DNA from: Chitinophaga oryziterrae
GTDB taxonomy: Bacteria > Bacteroidota > Bacteroidia > Chitinophagales > Chitinophagaceae
Assembly: GCF_009758125.1 (NCBI RefSeq)
Contig: NZ_WRXO01000009.1
Coordinates: 1-64,000, forward strand
Direction of reading: 5' to 3'
Length of the DNA: 64,000 bases
Position numbers and translations under genes: made by a program
Notes under the pieces: model-generated
Told to the model about the DNA's origin: nothing
The model's database searches: none
What the model saw: the letters and a program-made list of their open reading frames with translations, nothing else
Part shown: positions 38,201 through 45,752 of the stretch, piece after piece
Numbering within the stretch: position 1 is the stretch's first letter
How the letters are laid out: each line of letters starts with the position of its first letter

Positions 38201-38421
38201 TTGAACACGTAACCATCAAACCTGTTCACACCATCATGCGTAGCTATCCACATGAAGCCCTGGTTATCTTCCAGGATGTCATACACAGAATTTTGGGAAA
38301 GTCCTTCGTTTACTCCGTAAGAATCGAAGATGTAGGGCTTTTCCTGTGCATGCAACACAGTTAATGATAAGGTGCATAGGAAAGATAATATAATTCTCGT
38401 TATCTGCGCCGGCGATTGCAA
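35293..38421 (-). CDS. Propeller-type sensor histidine kinase
   Basis: 1042 residues. TTG start at 38421: an in-frame TAA lies two codons upstream and no ATG precedes the signal peptide. Order: signal peptide (to about 25, ending LHAQ), a periplasmic two-component-regulator beta-propeller (repeats such as GLSQNSVYDILEDNQGFMW), a Y_Y_Y domain (FNVRASNNDDIWN), a membrane helix near 825-845, a HisKA_3 phospho-acceptor domain (His in SSDMHDDLGSG) and a HATPase (KESLHNVVKHSKA; DNGKGFD). There is no receiver or AraC part, so it signals through the separate NarL-type regulator downstream. Periplasmic ligand unknown; related sensors often detect glycans. A -7 box TATATTTG lies at 38492-38499. Confidence 0.93.
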   Translation of the reverse strand: MQSPAQITRIILSFLCTLSLTVLHAQEKPYIFDSYGVNEGLSQNSVYDILEDNQGFMWIATHDGVNRFDGYVFNEYRFNPSLQAIDGHGKGNLGVRSNTGGRALINRFELKGYKGYSLYRNYHRQLILTHNYGISVYDEYKNSFEKTKLEDTLWANNEERDSGIKFRILGEDTIAHLLWVWRPMKGLYVLNDSTYAIRRVIMYPPAMTRKGLVAQAVIKDENTVWMNFEPGELHAMDTKTLRLTTYCLPGITTHTVLRNLNKDSLIIASKGHIIIFNKKLNKYTDLPFDQQKEKDVTFVPLCMELDHNGNVWIGGNDGVIVYNVRRNEIINHIVSFNGSEARSWNIVTYLYRDAADNMWVGTDGDGIKKYSPNKKVFNLYRSPFTTHNMVRSVYKHDDGKLYVGLMNDGLDIYEKGGKFLERLPNEERPTPFPGANLNAICREDFEHLWFHFTDMSIGLFNVHTRKFDDLTKIVTVLGMPKQEDNYPFLFKRTSGEVYFNYGCYLLQIIPSEKNYQVAIVHEFPDEILTTYYEDFLGNKYVGTKSAVYVKRVSSSRWEMIALPPGTIVKSINKNAGKRLLLATSKGLFVMDENNRILKHYNSYDYPSLINDYFYGVLLDDKDRIWVSHNKGLSQINPVDDEITTFNYEDGLQSNEFNTGAFFKSLDGELFFGGVRGVNGFYPKDFKNNPSKPKVVIMRMEVLDKPYESDTALSLLKRIELPYNHNTIAIEFVPLEFTNPLKNKVQYKLDGADEDWVQAGAFRMARYTNLRPGTYTFNVRASNNDDIWNSTPTTLEIVIKIPFWQSLWFRFLLLLLLLGVAYYFSTLYLDYKIRHEKLKLEKEQAVDQERARISSDMHDDLGSGLSTIRLLSEIAKRKLQDTSQTKELERISEAAGELVDKMSEIIWAMNSSNDSLENLIAYMRSFAADFLEHANIKHQFFIPENIPNIKLSGGTRRNIYLAVKESLHNVVKHSKATEVVIQIEMHENMTILLKDNGKGFDQEKVRLFGNGLKNIQKRMESVGGHAEITSHNGTIVLLDIPLN

Positions 38422-38491
38422 TGATTAAATAGTATTATAATAGAGGTTAGTAATTAGTACAAACTGAGTCCGAAAAAAACGCAGTGCTTGC

Positions 38492-38499
38492 AAATATAT
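38492..38499 (-). promoter_or_regulatory. -7 box of the sensor kinase gene
   Basis: Minus strand TATATTTG matches TAnnTTTG. TTCG, one mismatch from TTTG, lies about 19 nt upstream. Confidence 0.5.
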
Positions 38500-38573
38500 A
38501 AATCTACTTCACACTTTCGAATGATTTTGTAATTTTCTTCCCATACAACTTAACCATAAATTATCACAAAAAG

Positions 38574-39584
38574 ATGTATAAAAGAAATTATCTGTTTTTT
38601 ACCGTCGCTTTTTTCCTGTTCATTACACCTGCTATCGCACAGAATACCTATTCAATACACATGCTGGAAAACCCTCCTATTAAGAGTATTCGCGGGATGA
38701 GCGTTGTAAACGATTCCACAGTCTGGGTATCCGGAACAGAAGGAAAAGCCGGGGTAACAAAGAACGGTGGAAAAGATTGGAAATGGATCAGCGTACCTGG
38801 TTATGATACGCTCGACTGGCGCACGATTTTCGCCTTCAGTAGTGAGCGGGCGCTGCTGTTAAATGCAGGAGAGCCTGCATCTATCGTATTGACTACCAAC
38901 GGTGGTAAAACCTGGCAAACAGTTTATCACAACGATACAAAAGGAATTTTCTTTGATGGCATGACTTTCAAAAATGCGAAAGAAGGGATGGCTATCGGTG
39001 ATCCGCTGAATGGGAAATTTACCATTATTACAACACATGACGGTGGACTATCGTGGCAACAAGCTAAGCAACAACCTGTTGCAAAAGAAGGTGAAGCGAT
39101 TTTCGCGGCCAGCAATTCCAGTATTACCACCCTGCGGGATGGCACGGCCTGTTTTGTTACAGGCGGTACTGTCAGTCGTTTTTTCAAAGGGGACAAACCC
39201 GTTAGCTGGCCTATGATACAGGGACGTTCCGGCACCGGCGCTTTTTCTGTGGCATTTTATAACCAGTTAAAAGGAATAGCAGTGGGCGGAGACTACATGA
39301 ATGATACATTAACTACTGATAATTGTTTACTGACGGCAGACGGTGGTCTTCACTGGCAAAAGCCTTTGCTGCCACCACGCGGATACAGATCATGTGTGAA
39401 ATACATTACTCCTGAAATATTGATCGCAACAGGTACTTCCGGCACAGATCTTTCTGAAGATGGTGGCCGGCACTGGAAGATGATCAGTGAAATAGGATTC
39501 AATGTAATTACTACTTATAACGGTAAGGTGTGGCTGGCAGGAAGGGGTAGAATAGCAGAGGCTGTTACCACCGGGAAAAAGTAA
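38574..39584 (+). CDS. Exported YCF48-like beta-propeller protein
   Basis: 336 residues with a signal peptide ending AIAQ. It contains repeats of the BNR/YCF48 type, for example TKNGGKDWKWISVPG, TTNGGKTWQTVYH, THDGGLSWQQ, TADGGLHWQKP and SEDGGRHWKMIS (Asp-box-like S/T-x-DGG-x-x-W). This predicts a seven-bladed propeller in the periplasm or at the cell surface. In Bacteroidota such proteins are often called oxidoreductases, but no catalytic site is evident. It is divergent from the sensor kinase gene. Function open. Confidence 0.82.
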   Translation: MYKRNYLFFTVAFFLFITPAIAQNTYSIHMLENPPIKSIRGMSVVNDSTVWVSGTEGKAGVTKNGGKDWKWISVPGYDTLDWRTIFAFSSERALLLNAGEPASIVLTTNGGKTWQTVYHNDTKGIFFDGMTFKNAKEGMAIGDPLNGKFTIITTHDGGLSWQQAKQQPVAKEGEAIFAASNSSITTLRDGTACFVTGGTVSRFFKGDKPVSWPMIQGRSGTGAFSVAFYNQLKGIAVGGDYMNDTLTTDNCLLTADGGLHWQKPLLPPRGYRSCVKYITPEILIATGTSGTDLSEDGGRHWKMISEIGFNVITTYNGKVWLAGRGRIAEAVTTGKK

Positions 39585-39867
39585 GGGGTGTTGCGAAAAC
39601 ACCCCCGGTAAAAATTAGGTTAAAGCAAAAAGTATATTATACTAACAAGATAATGTTTGATCAAATTGCGTGTATAAAGATTTTGGTCAATGTCTTATTT
39701 TTACAGGTAAACGCTGGTTAAACAGCGTCTATCGTAAAACAATGTTAAAACAATATTTTTTTGAGTATTTTGGGTTTCGATAAGGAACAGGAGTCTATAT
39801 GTTTCAACTCAGTACATATGTATTATACTGACACGAACATGGGATTTGGTATTATTAAAAGCGAACT

Positions 39868-42264
39868 ATGCAAGTAACAACCTCGTCAGGTAAGTATTCG
39901 GCCAAACACTATCCGGATACTATTAGAGAATGGAAAAAAGAAGGTAATTACTTCTATTTTTATACCTCAGAAACGATTCTTGAAGTCAGGATCATATCAG
40001 ACAAAATCGTTCGCTTCCGCTATGCTGCCGACGGCAAATTTCAACGCGATTTCTCTTATGCTGTAAGTGACCGCCTGGAAGAATCTCCCGTAAATTTCGG
40101 ACTCCGTGAATTTGAAGAAGCATTCGAATTATATACAGATGCATTACGTGTATTTATTGCACGCGATGATATGCGCCTTACCATCACCGATCCTGATGGC
40201 CGCATCATCAACCAGGACGAGATGGGCTTCCACTGGCAATACTATCTGCAAAAAGGCGGTAAGATCGTTTATTGCAGCAAGCAGATACAGGAAGGCGAGA
40301 GATTCTATGGGATGGGCGATAAGCCAACCGATCTGAATCTCTTCGATAAACGCATAGAAAACTATGGTACAGATGCCTACGGTTATCAGAAAGATACTGA
40401 TCCGCTGTACCGCAATATCCCCTTCTATTATGGCCTGCACAAAGGTATGGGTTATGGCATCTTCTTCGATAATACCTTCCGTACCATCTTCGATTTTGGT
40501 AAGGAAAGAGAAGGTACTACCAGCTTTTGGGCAAGAGGCGGTGAAATGAACTACTACTTTATTTACGGCCCTGAATTAATGAAGGTGGCCGAAGCATATA
40601 CCAGCATCACCGGCACACCGGAACTTCCTCCATTATGGGCGCTGGGTTATCAGCAATGCCGCTGGAGCTACTATCCTGATAAAAGAGTGAAAGAGATCGC
40701 TGCAGAATTCCGCAAACGCGAGATACCCTGCGATGTGATCCACCTGGATATCGATTATATGGAAGGCTTCCGCTGCTTCACCTGGAGCAAAGAAGGATTT
40801 CCGGAACCGGCCAAAATGATCAAAGAACTGGCCGACCAGGGCTTTAAAATAGTAGTGATCATAGATCCGGGGATTAAGGTAGATCCTGAATATGGCATTT
40901 ATCAGCAGGGTACCCAACAGGATTATTTCTGTAAACGTGCAGATGGCGCCCTCATGGAAGGTGATGTATGGCCTGGCAAATGTGTGTTCCCGGATTATAC
41001 CAATCCTGAAGTACGTAAATGGTGGGCCGGTCTCTTCAAGGAACTGGTGGAAATGGGAGTGAAAGGTGTGTGGAACGACATGAACGAACCTGCCGTTTTT
41101 GAAATGGGTACTTTCCCCGAAGATGTACGCCATAACTATGACGGAGACGCCGTGAGTCACCGTAAGGCACATAACATTTACGGCCATTTAATGAGCAAAG
41201 CTACGGCCGCGGGTATGAGGAAATTCCTGATGCCTAACCGTCCGTTCGTAATATCCCGTTCCTGTTATGCAGGGGCGCAGCGCTGGTCTTCCCTGTGGAC
41301 AGGCGACAATGTTTCCAGCTGGGACCACTTATGGCTGGCTTCCATACAATGCCAGCGCCTGGCCATCTCCGGGATTTCCTTTGCAGGTAGTGACATCGGT
41401 GGGTTCATCGGTGAACCGGATGGAGAACTGTATCTGAGATGGATTCAGCTGGCGGTATTCCACCCGCTGATGCGTACCCACTCTGCCAGTAATGAAACAG
41501 GATTCAACCAGGAGCCGTTCAGCTTTGGGCCGGAATTCGAAGTACTGAATAAGAAGTTCATACAGCTGCGTTACCAGTTACTGCCTTACATCTACACTAC
41601 TTTCAGACAATACAGTAAATATGGTACGCCTATGTTGCGTCCGCTGTCGTTCGTTGCACAGCACGATGAGAAAACACTGGACCGCTCTCACGAATTCATG
41701 ATGGGAGATTCATTGCTCGTCACACATGTCTCTGAACCAGGTATGAAGGCAAAGGAATTGTACCTGCCGGAAGGCCAGTGGTATTATTACTTCAACGACC
41801 AGGTATATACAGGTGCGCAACTGATCACCATCCCAACTCCGCTCGACGAAATGCCACTTTTTGTAAAAGCAGGTGCGGTGATCCCAAACTACGACAAGAT
41901 CCAGTACGTAGAACAGAGAGAGTTATCTGAAGAGATGATCCTGCACGTATATTACAGCGATCAGATAGTGAGCAGCTCCTTATATGAAGATGCAGGAGAT
42001 CATTACGGATATAAAAATGGTTCGTATAATGATATCCGCTTTAAGCAAACATCCGACAAGCAACACTTCGAACTGAGGAAGAAGTTCTTTGGGCAATATA
42101 AGGCTGCTTACAAGCGTCACAATGTACAGGTGCATGGTTTACCTTTCAAGGCCACACAATACGTGGTGGACGGTAAAACATTCAAACTGAATAACAGCAA
42201 CTTTGCCGGAGGTATCGTAAAGATCGTGGTAGAGCGAAACTTCGAGACACTTGTTATTAAGTAG
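39868..42264 (+). CDS. GH31 alpha-glucosidase
   Basis: 798 residues, no signal peptide, so probably cytoplasmic. The GH31 barrel has the nucleophile Asp404 in GVWNDMNEP, the LDIDYM and HLDIDYMEGFRCF region, and GSDIGGFIGEPDGELYLRW; HPLMRTHS follows. An N-terminal beta-sandwich (about 1-250) and C-terminal beta domains flank the barrel. It releases glucose from alpha-1,4 or related linked glucans; alpha-xylosidase activity is less likely but not excluded. A terminator follows at 42320. Confidence 0.92.
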   Translation: MQVTTSSGKYSAKHYPDTIREWKKEGNYFYFYTSETILEVRIISDKIVRFRYAADGKFQRDFSYAVSDRLEESPVNFGLREFEEAFELYTDALRVFIARDDMRLTITDPDGRIINQDEMGFHWQYYLQKGGKIVYCSKQIQEGERFYGMGDKPTDLNLFDKRIENYGTDAYGYQKDTDPLYRNIPFYYGLHKGMGYGIFFDNTFRTIFDFGKEREGTTSFWARGGEMNYYFIYGPELMKVAEAYTSITGTPELPPLWALGYQQCRWSYYPDKRVKEIAAEFRKREIPCDVIHLDIDYMEGFRCFTWSKEGFPEPAKMIKELADQGFKIVVIIDPGIKVDPEYGIYQQGTQQDYFCKRADGALMEGDVWPGKCVFPDYTNPEVRKWWAGLFKELVEMGVKGVWNDMNEPAVFEMGTFPEDVRHNYDGDAVSHRKAHNIYGHLMSKATAAGMRKFLMPNRPFVISRSCYAGAQRWSSLWTGDNVSSWDHLWLASIQCQRLAISGISFAGSDIGGFIGEPDGELYLRWIQLAVFHPLMRTHSASNETGFNQEPFSFGPEFEVLNKKFIQLRYQLLPYIYTTFRQYSKYGTPMLRPLSFVAQHDEKTLDRSHEFMMGDSLLVTHVSEPGMKAKELYLPEGQWYYYFNDQVYTGAQLITIPTPLDEMPLFVKAGAVIPNYDKIQYVEQRELSEEMILHVYYSDQIVSSSLYEDAGDHYGYKNGSYNDIRFKQTSDKQHFELRKKFFGQYKAAYKRHNVQVHGLPFKATQYVVDGKTFKLNNSNFAGGIVKIVVERNFETLVIK

Positions 42265-42764
42265 TTAAAGACAAAAATCTTCAAGATATAAATCCCAAAT
42301 TCGTAGTGTGAATATCAAAAAAAAAGGGCACTGTAGATTGAGATCTTAGTGCCTTTTCATAACCTATGCCAACTTTAGAGTTGATCAAAAATAGTATGTT
42401 ATAGCGTACAGTCAAAGCGTTTGCAGCCCCTAATCCAATAATGAACAAAATGAACAGAGTTAAAATAACTGAACAGCTCATTTTTGTTAACGACTTGTTA
42501 CAAACGTATTTTCGACACTAAATCTTCGCTAAAAAATTAACATCTGGTTCACCAAATATTCATAGTGTCCTCATCATGCTACATATTGTTAAGCATACTC
42601 CACGGTAATTACCCACTCCTCAACGCAAAAATGCGTAAAACCTCTGATACAACGTTTTAGGCAGACACGGCATGGTAGTTGTGCCACACTGTACAGAAGA
42701 AACGTACTCAATTTCTATAAAGTTAAATGGAACCCATTTTTTAAACCTTTCAAAATTGAATCTT
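42265..42764. other. 500-nt spacer after the alpha-glucosidase
   Basis: Holds the terminator of the alpha-glucosidase gene (42320-42358). The remaining AT-rich sequence has no ORF with coding character. An in-frame upstream extension of the KGG gene (from 42672) is judged non-coding. No clear promoter motif seen. Confidence 0.5.
42320..42358 (+). terminator. Terminator of the alpha-glucosidase gene
   Basis: GGCACT (42327-42332) pairs with AGTGCC (42348-42353), extended by AAA/TTTT on the outside, and TTTTC follows. Confidence 0.6.
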
Positions 42765-43145
42765 ATGGCTGCAGAACAAAGTAATCACTTCACACGTGAA
42801 CAGGACAAGCAGGAAAGGGATCATTCAAATGAGCATCAACACCAGCATGCAGGTACATCGTCAGAACACAAATCCAATAACGACTCCAGAGAAGAAACAA
42901 CAAGCCGTAAAGACAAACGGGGCTTTGCTTCTATGGATGCGCAGTTACAGAAACAAATTGCCAGTAAAGGCGGACGTGCAGCACACGCTCAGGGCGTAGC
43001 TCATGAGTTTAACTCAACAGAAGCACGCGAAGCCGGCCGTAAAGGTGGTGTTGCCGTTAGCAGAAACAGACAGCATATGGCAGAAATAGGAAAAAAAGGT
43101 GGCGAAGCCGCCCATAACAAACGGAAAAAAGATACTTCTCTTTAA
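42765..43145 (+). CDS. KGG-repeat stress protein
   Basis: 126 residues from the ATG at 42765 (MAAEQSNHF). The first 60 residues are very polar, His/Glu/Ser rich and probably disordered. The rest carries three KGG repeats (ASKGGRAA, GRKGGVAV, GKKGGEAA) with EAREAG between, as in GsiB/YciG-type general stress and desiccation proteins. It is likely a small hydrophilic protein made under stress. The earlier in-frame ATG at 42672 is rejected because its sequence lacks this composition. Confidence 0.85.
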   Translation: MAAEQSNHFTREQDKQERDHSNEHQHQHAGTSSEHKSNNDSREETTSRKDKRGFASMDAQLQKQIASKGGRAAHAQGVAHEFNSTEAREAGRKGGVAVSRNRQHMAEIGKKGGEAAHNKRKKDTSL

Positions 43146-43220
43146 TCCTTCTTTATATTCAAATATTTTTAATGGGATTGGCTGATTTGTGGTATCACGG
43201 ATTATCAATCCCATTTTTTA

Positions 43221-43228
43221 TACTTTTG
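43221..43228 (+). promoter_or_regulatory. -7 box of the PAP2 gene
   Basis: TACTTTTG, identical to the octamer at 19738 and 20125, 63 nt upstream of the first possible start. Confidence 0.5.
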
Positions 43229-43290
43229 CGGGATAACATGCTGTTAACAATTGTGAAAACAGCTATTTAAAACATTTTAACTGATCCTGA

Positions 43291-43974
43291 TTGCAAAAGT
43301 CCCTATCCCCCTATCATAATAATTGTGTGAATACTGCTTCGAGAATAAAAACACTCTTATTTCCCTACACTTTTATTCTCTCCGCAGCAATTGTTATTAA
43401 GATCATCTATACCAAAGAAGATATCTATTTCTTTATCAACCACCTCCATTTCCCGGCTGGTGATGTATTCTTTCCCTATGCTACTGAAATGGGAAGTACC
43501 ACCACTGCCATAGTGCTGCCTTTGCTGTTGCTGTTTGTAAGCTACAGGAGCAGCTTATTACTGGCTTCCGGCTATATTCTTACAGCGCTGGTCGCTTTTC
43601 CGTTAAAATGGCTGTTTGAGGCTCCCAGACCTAAGCTTTACTTTCTCCATTCTACACTCCCAATTTATTATGTGCCTAAAATAGAAGTGTTGTCCAATCA
43701 TTTCAGCTTCCCTTCCGGACATACGGTATGCGCCTTTACAGCAGCAGTAGTGCTGACATACATTGCACCGCGCAAAAGCTATGGCTGGTTATACCTGGTC
43801 CTGGCCTTACTGGTGGCATATTCGCGTATGTACATGAGTCAGCACTTCTTTGAAGATGTGACGGCTGGTTCATTTGTAGCGGTAAGTGTAAGTATTGCCT
43901 GGATTTCCTGGTTCGATCACCTGCCATTCCTGCAAAAAGAAGGCTGGCAGGGATCGCTGAGTAATAAATTTTAA
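43291..43974 (+). CDS. PAP2 superfamily membrane phosphatase
   Basis: Up to 227 residues. TTG start directly after an in-frame stop; a GTG at codon 13 (43327) is an alternative. About six membrane helices. The PAP2 motifs are complete: KWLFEAPRP (motif 1), FPSGHT (motif 2, catalytic His) and SRMYMSQHFFEDVTAG (motif 3, nucleophile His in QHFFED). Likely dephosphorylates lipid phosphates such as undecaprenyl pyrophosphate or phosphatidylglycerophosphate in the inner membrane. Its end overlaps the convergent MORN-like gene by 4 nt. Confidence 0.9.
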   Translation: MQKSLSPYHNNCVNTASRIKTLLFPYTFILSAAIVIKIIYTKEDIYFFINHLHFPAGDVFFPYATEMGSTTTAIVLPLLLLFVSYRSSLLLASGYILTALVAFPLKWLFEAPRPKLYFLHSTLPIYYVPKIEVLSNHFSFPSGHTVCAFTAAVVLTYIAPRKSYGWLYLVLALLVAYSRMYMSQHFFEDVTAGSFVAVSVSIAWISWFDHLPFLQKEGWQGSLSNKF

Positions 43975-44561
43975 TGTTTGCTTTTCTTACCACCGGTAGC
44001 CTGATGTGGTAAAAAGTTAACAGGAGCTGTTTTTTGTGGGGTACTGGGCGCCAGGGTATCCATTTCTTCCGGAGAGACTGGTTCTCCCCTCTTATAGTAT
44101 TCCTTAGTCATATGCCCATCTTCATCATATACTTTCCATACACCATTTCTCAGGGAATTGGAAGTCCGTGCTATTTCTTCCATTCTCTCTTCACCGGTAA
44201 CAGGGTCTATTACACGGTACGTCTCTTTTTGTCCGTCTATATCTATTGCTATGAATGATCCTTCTGCACTTACCAGGCCATTGGAGTAAAAATACCGGCA
44301 ATGCCCATTTAATACGCCATGTTTATAAGTTTCCTCTGCGATTATACCGCCGGATTCTGCATATTTCTTCCATACACCTTCCTTGAAATCATTTATGTAA
44401 TTGCCTTCCCATGTATAACCGGGTTCCCCTTTCACTTCGGGCATCTGCTCAGACCACGGGCCCTGCTTGTGTTTCTGCGCATCTACCTGGTTGGTTTTCT
44501 CCTGTGCAAACGCCGCAAACATCATTAATTGTAAAAAAGATAGTATGAACAGTTGTCTCAT
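43971..44561 (-). CDS. Exported MORN-like (YwqK-type) repeat protein
   Basis: 196 residues with a signal peptide ending FAAFAQ. It contains MORN-like repeats: GYTWEGNYINDFKEGVWKKY, HGVLNGHCRYFYSNG, and LRNGVWKVYDEDG. Such proteins are often labelled toxin-antitoxin YwqK antitoxin, but that name has little support here. Probable periplasmic or surface protein of unknown role. Converges on the PAP2 gene with a 4-nt overlap of coding ends. Confidence 0.78.
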   Translation of the reverse strand: MRQLFILSFLQLMMFAAFAQEKTNQVDAQKHKQGPWSEQMPEVKGEPGYTWEGNYINDFKEGVWKKYAESGGIIAEETYKHGVLNGHCRYFYSNGLVSAEGSFIAIDIDGQKETYRVIDPVTGEERMEEIARTSNSLRNGVWKVYDEDGHMTKEYYKRGEPVSPEEMDTLAPSTPQKTAPVNFLPHQATGGKKSKH

Positions 44562-44584
44562 AGGTTTATTTGATGCAAAGCTAA

Positions 44585-44620
44585 CAAAAAAAAAGCCGGT
44601 GCAAAAGTATGCACCGGCCT
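44585..44620 (-). terminator. Terminator of the DUF4382 gene
   Basis: GCCGGTGCA (44595-44603) and TGCACCGGC (44610-44618); on the minus strand a run of eight or more T follows. Confidence 0.85.
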
Positions 44621-44653
44621 CAATCGTATCTTATTGCGCTTGTCCCGCTATAA

Positions 44654-45544
44654 TTACTTGCTCAGTTGAATCTGATCTACGCTTGTATTCTTACCCTTTT
44701 CTACGGTTATACCAGTGATGGTAGTATCCTTGTAGCCATTGGAAGCATTTACATACAAACTGTAGCTACCTGCTTTCAGGCCTCTCACTTTATACTGACC
44801 GTCTCTCCATGGTAATGCATAAGCAGTATCTGTGTCATTGTACACAGTGATCACAGGCCATGCATCAGCTGGTTTCACCACACCTGAAATACTACCGGTT
44901 TGTTTAGCAGTAAATACGTGGATCACAGGACGCAGAATGAACTTGTTATTTCCTGTCTGGATAATTGAACGATCGATGTCGAAATCCAGCCACAGACGGA
45001 AGTTACCGCTTTCAAATTCTTCCCATTCTTCAGGACGGATCTGTACTACCAGTTTCACCTGACCGGAAGGTGATTTCAGCGGATAAGTTACGCTGTCTTT
45101 CACCAGGTAGTTATTATCACCCAAAGTGATAACGATCTTCTTTACTTTACCGCTTGGTACTACACCATTACCCAGTAAGGTGTCTGTACCGTTGCGCAGC
45201 GACAACACATCATATTCCCCGGCGCGGATAGGTAATGAATCCCATACCTGGCAGGAGTCTTTACCAAAATGGTGGTCTTCACCCCACCAGCAACGGTTGT
45301 AATCATCTCCCCAATCGCTGTCACCAGTGGCAGTACAGGTATCAACCAGTACTTCTACCTTGCGGATATCCAGGAATACATTGTCAAAATAGCCTGGATT
45401 ATCTGTAAAATAGACATTCAGTCTCTGCTGGTTAGCAGTCAATGATGTTTGTGCAGATTCGTCTTTCTTGCAGGAGTAAACGATGACAGCTAAGAGCATA
45501 GTAATGGCTAGCCACCATCCGTTGTTTCGGAGATAGGTTCTCAT
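44654..45544 (-). CDS. DUF4382 lipoprotein
   Basis: 296 residues. N-terminal hydrophobic segment with a lipobox (AVIVYSC, Cys about 25) followed by KKDE, so an outer-membrane or periplasmic lipoprotein. Residues 40-190 match DUF4382 (LNVYFTDNPGYFDNVFLDIRKVEV... ), and the C-terminal 75 residues look like a carboxypeptidase-regulatory-like Ig domain (GSISGVVKPA... LKAGSYSLYV). Function unknown. Single-gene unit with its own terminator. Confidence 0.85.
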   Translation of the reverse strand: MRTYLRNNGWWLAITMLLAVIVYSCKKDESAQTSLTANQQRLNVYFTDNPGYFDNVFLDIRKVEVLVDTCTATGDSDWGDDYNRCWWGEDHHFGKDSCQVWDSLPIRAGEYDVLSLRNGTDTLLGNGVVPSGKVKKIVITLGDNNYLVKDSVTYPLKSPSGQVKLVVQIRPEEWEEFESGNFRLWLDFDIDRSIIQTGNNKFILRPVIHVFTAKQTGSISGVVKPADAWPVITVYNDTDTAYALPWRDGQYKVRGLKAGSYSLYVNASNGYKDTTITGITVEKGKNTSVDQIQLSK

Positions 45545-45752
45545 GATAAAGAGTGGTTTATGTTTTTAAAAAATACTTTATTTACAAAGCATTCCCGGCT
45601 ATTAACGTTTTTTAACAGCCTTTATTACTTCTATAAGTAAAGCATTCTTTAGATAGAGAAAATAAACAAAAGTTTAACAGAGTTGAAAATATTTTAACGT
45701 ATTAGCATTCAGCTTCTTTTGAAGATGGCTGAGCCTGAAGGTGGAATTTATA

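Noticed and set aside
40633..41187. 184-codon minus-strand ORF opposite the GH31 gene
   Set aside because: Antisense to the catalytic barrel, no promoter or domain.
42672..42764. Upstream extension of the KGG-repeat protein
   Set aside because: The 31 extra residues are hydrophobic and unlike the rest; the ATG at 42765 gives a typical start.
43971..44561. Calling the MORN-like gene a toxin-antitoxin antitoxin
   Set aside because: It has a signal peptide and no toxin neighbour; the label comes from loose repeat similarity.
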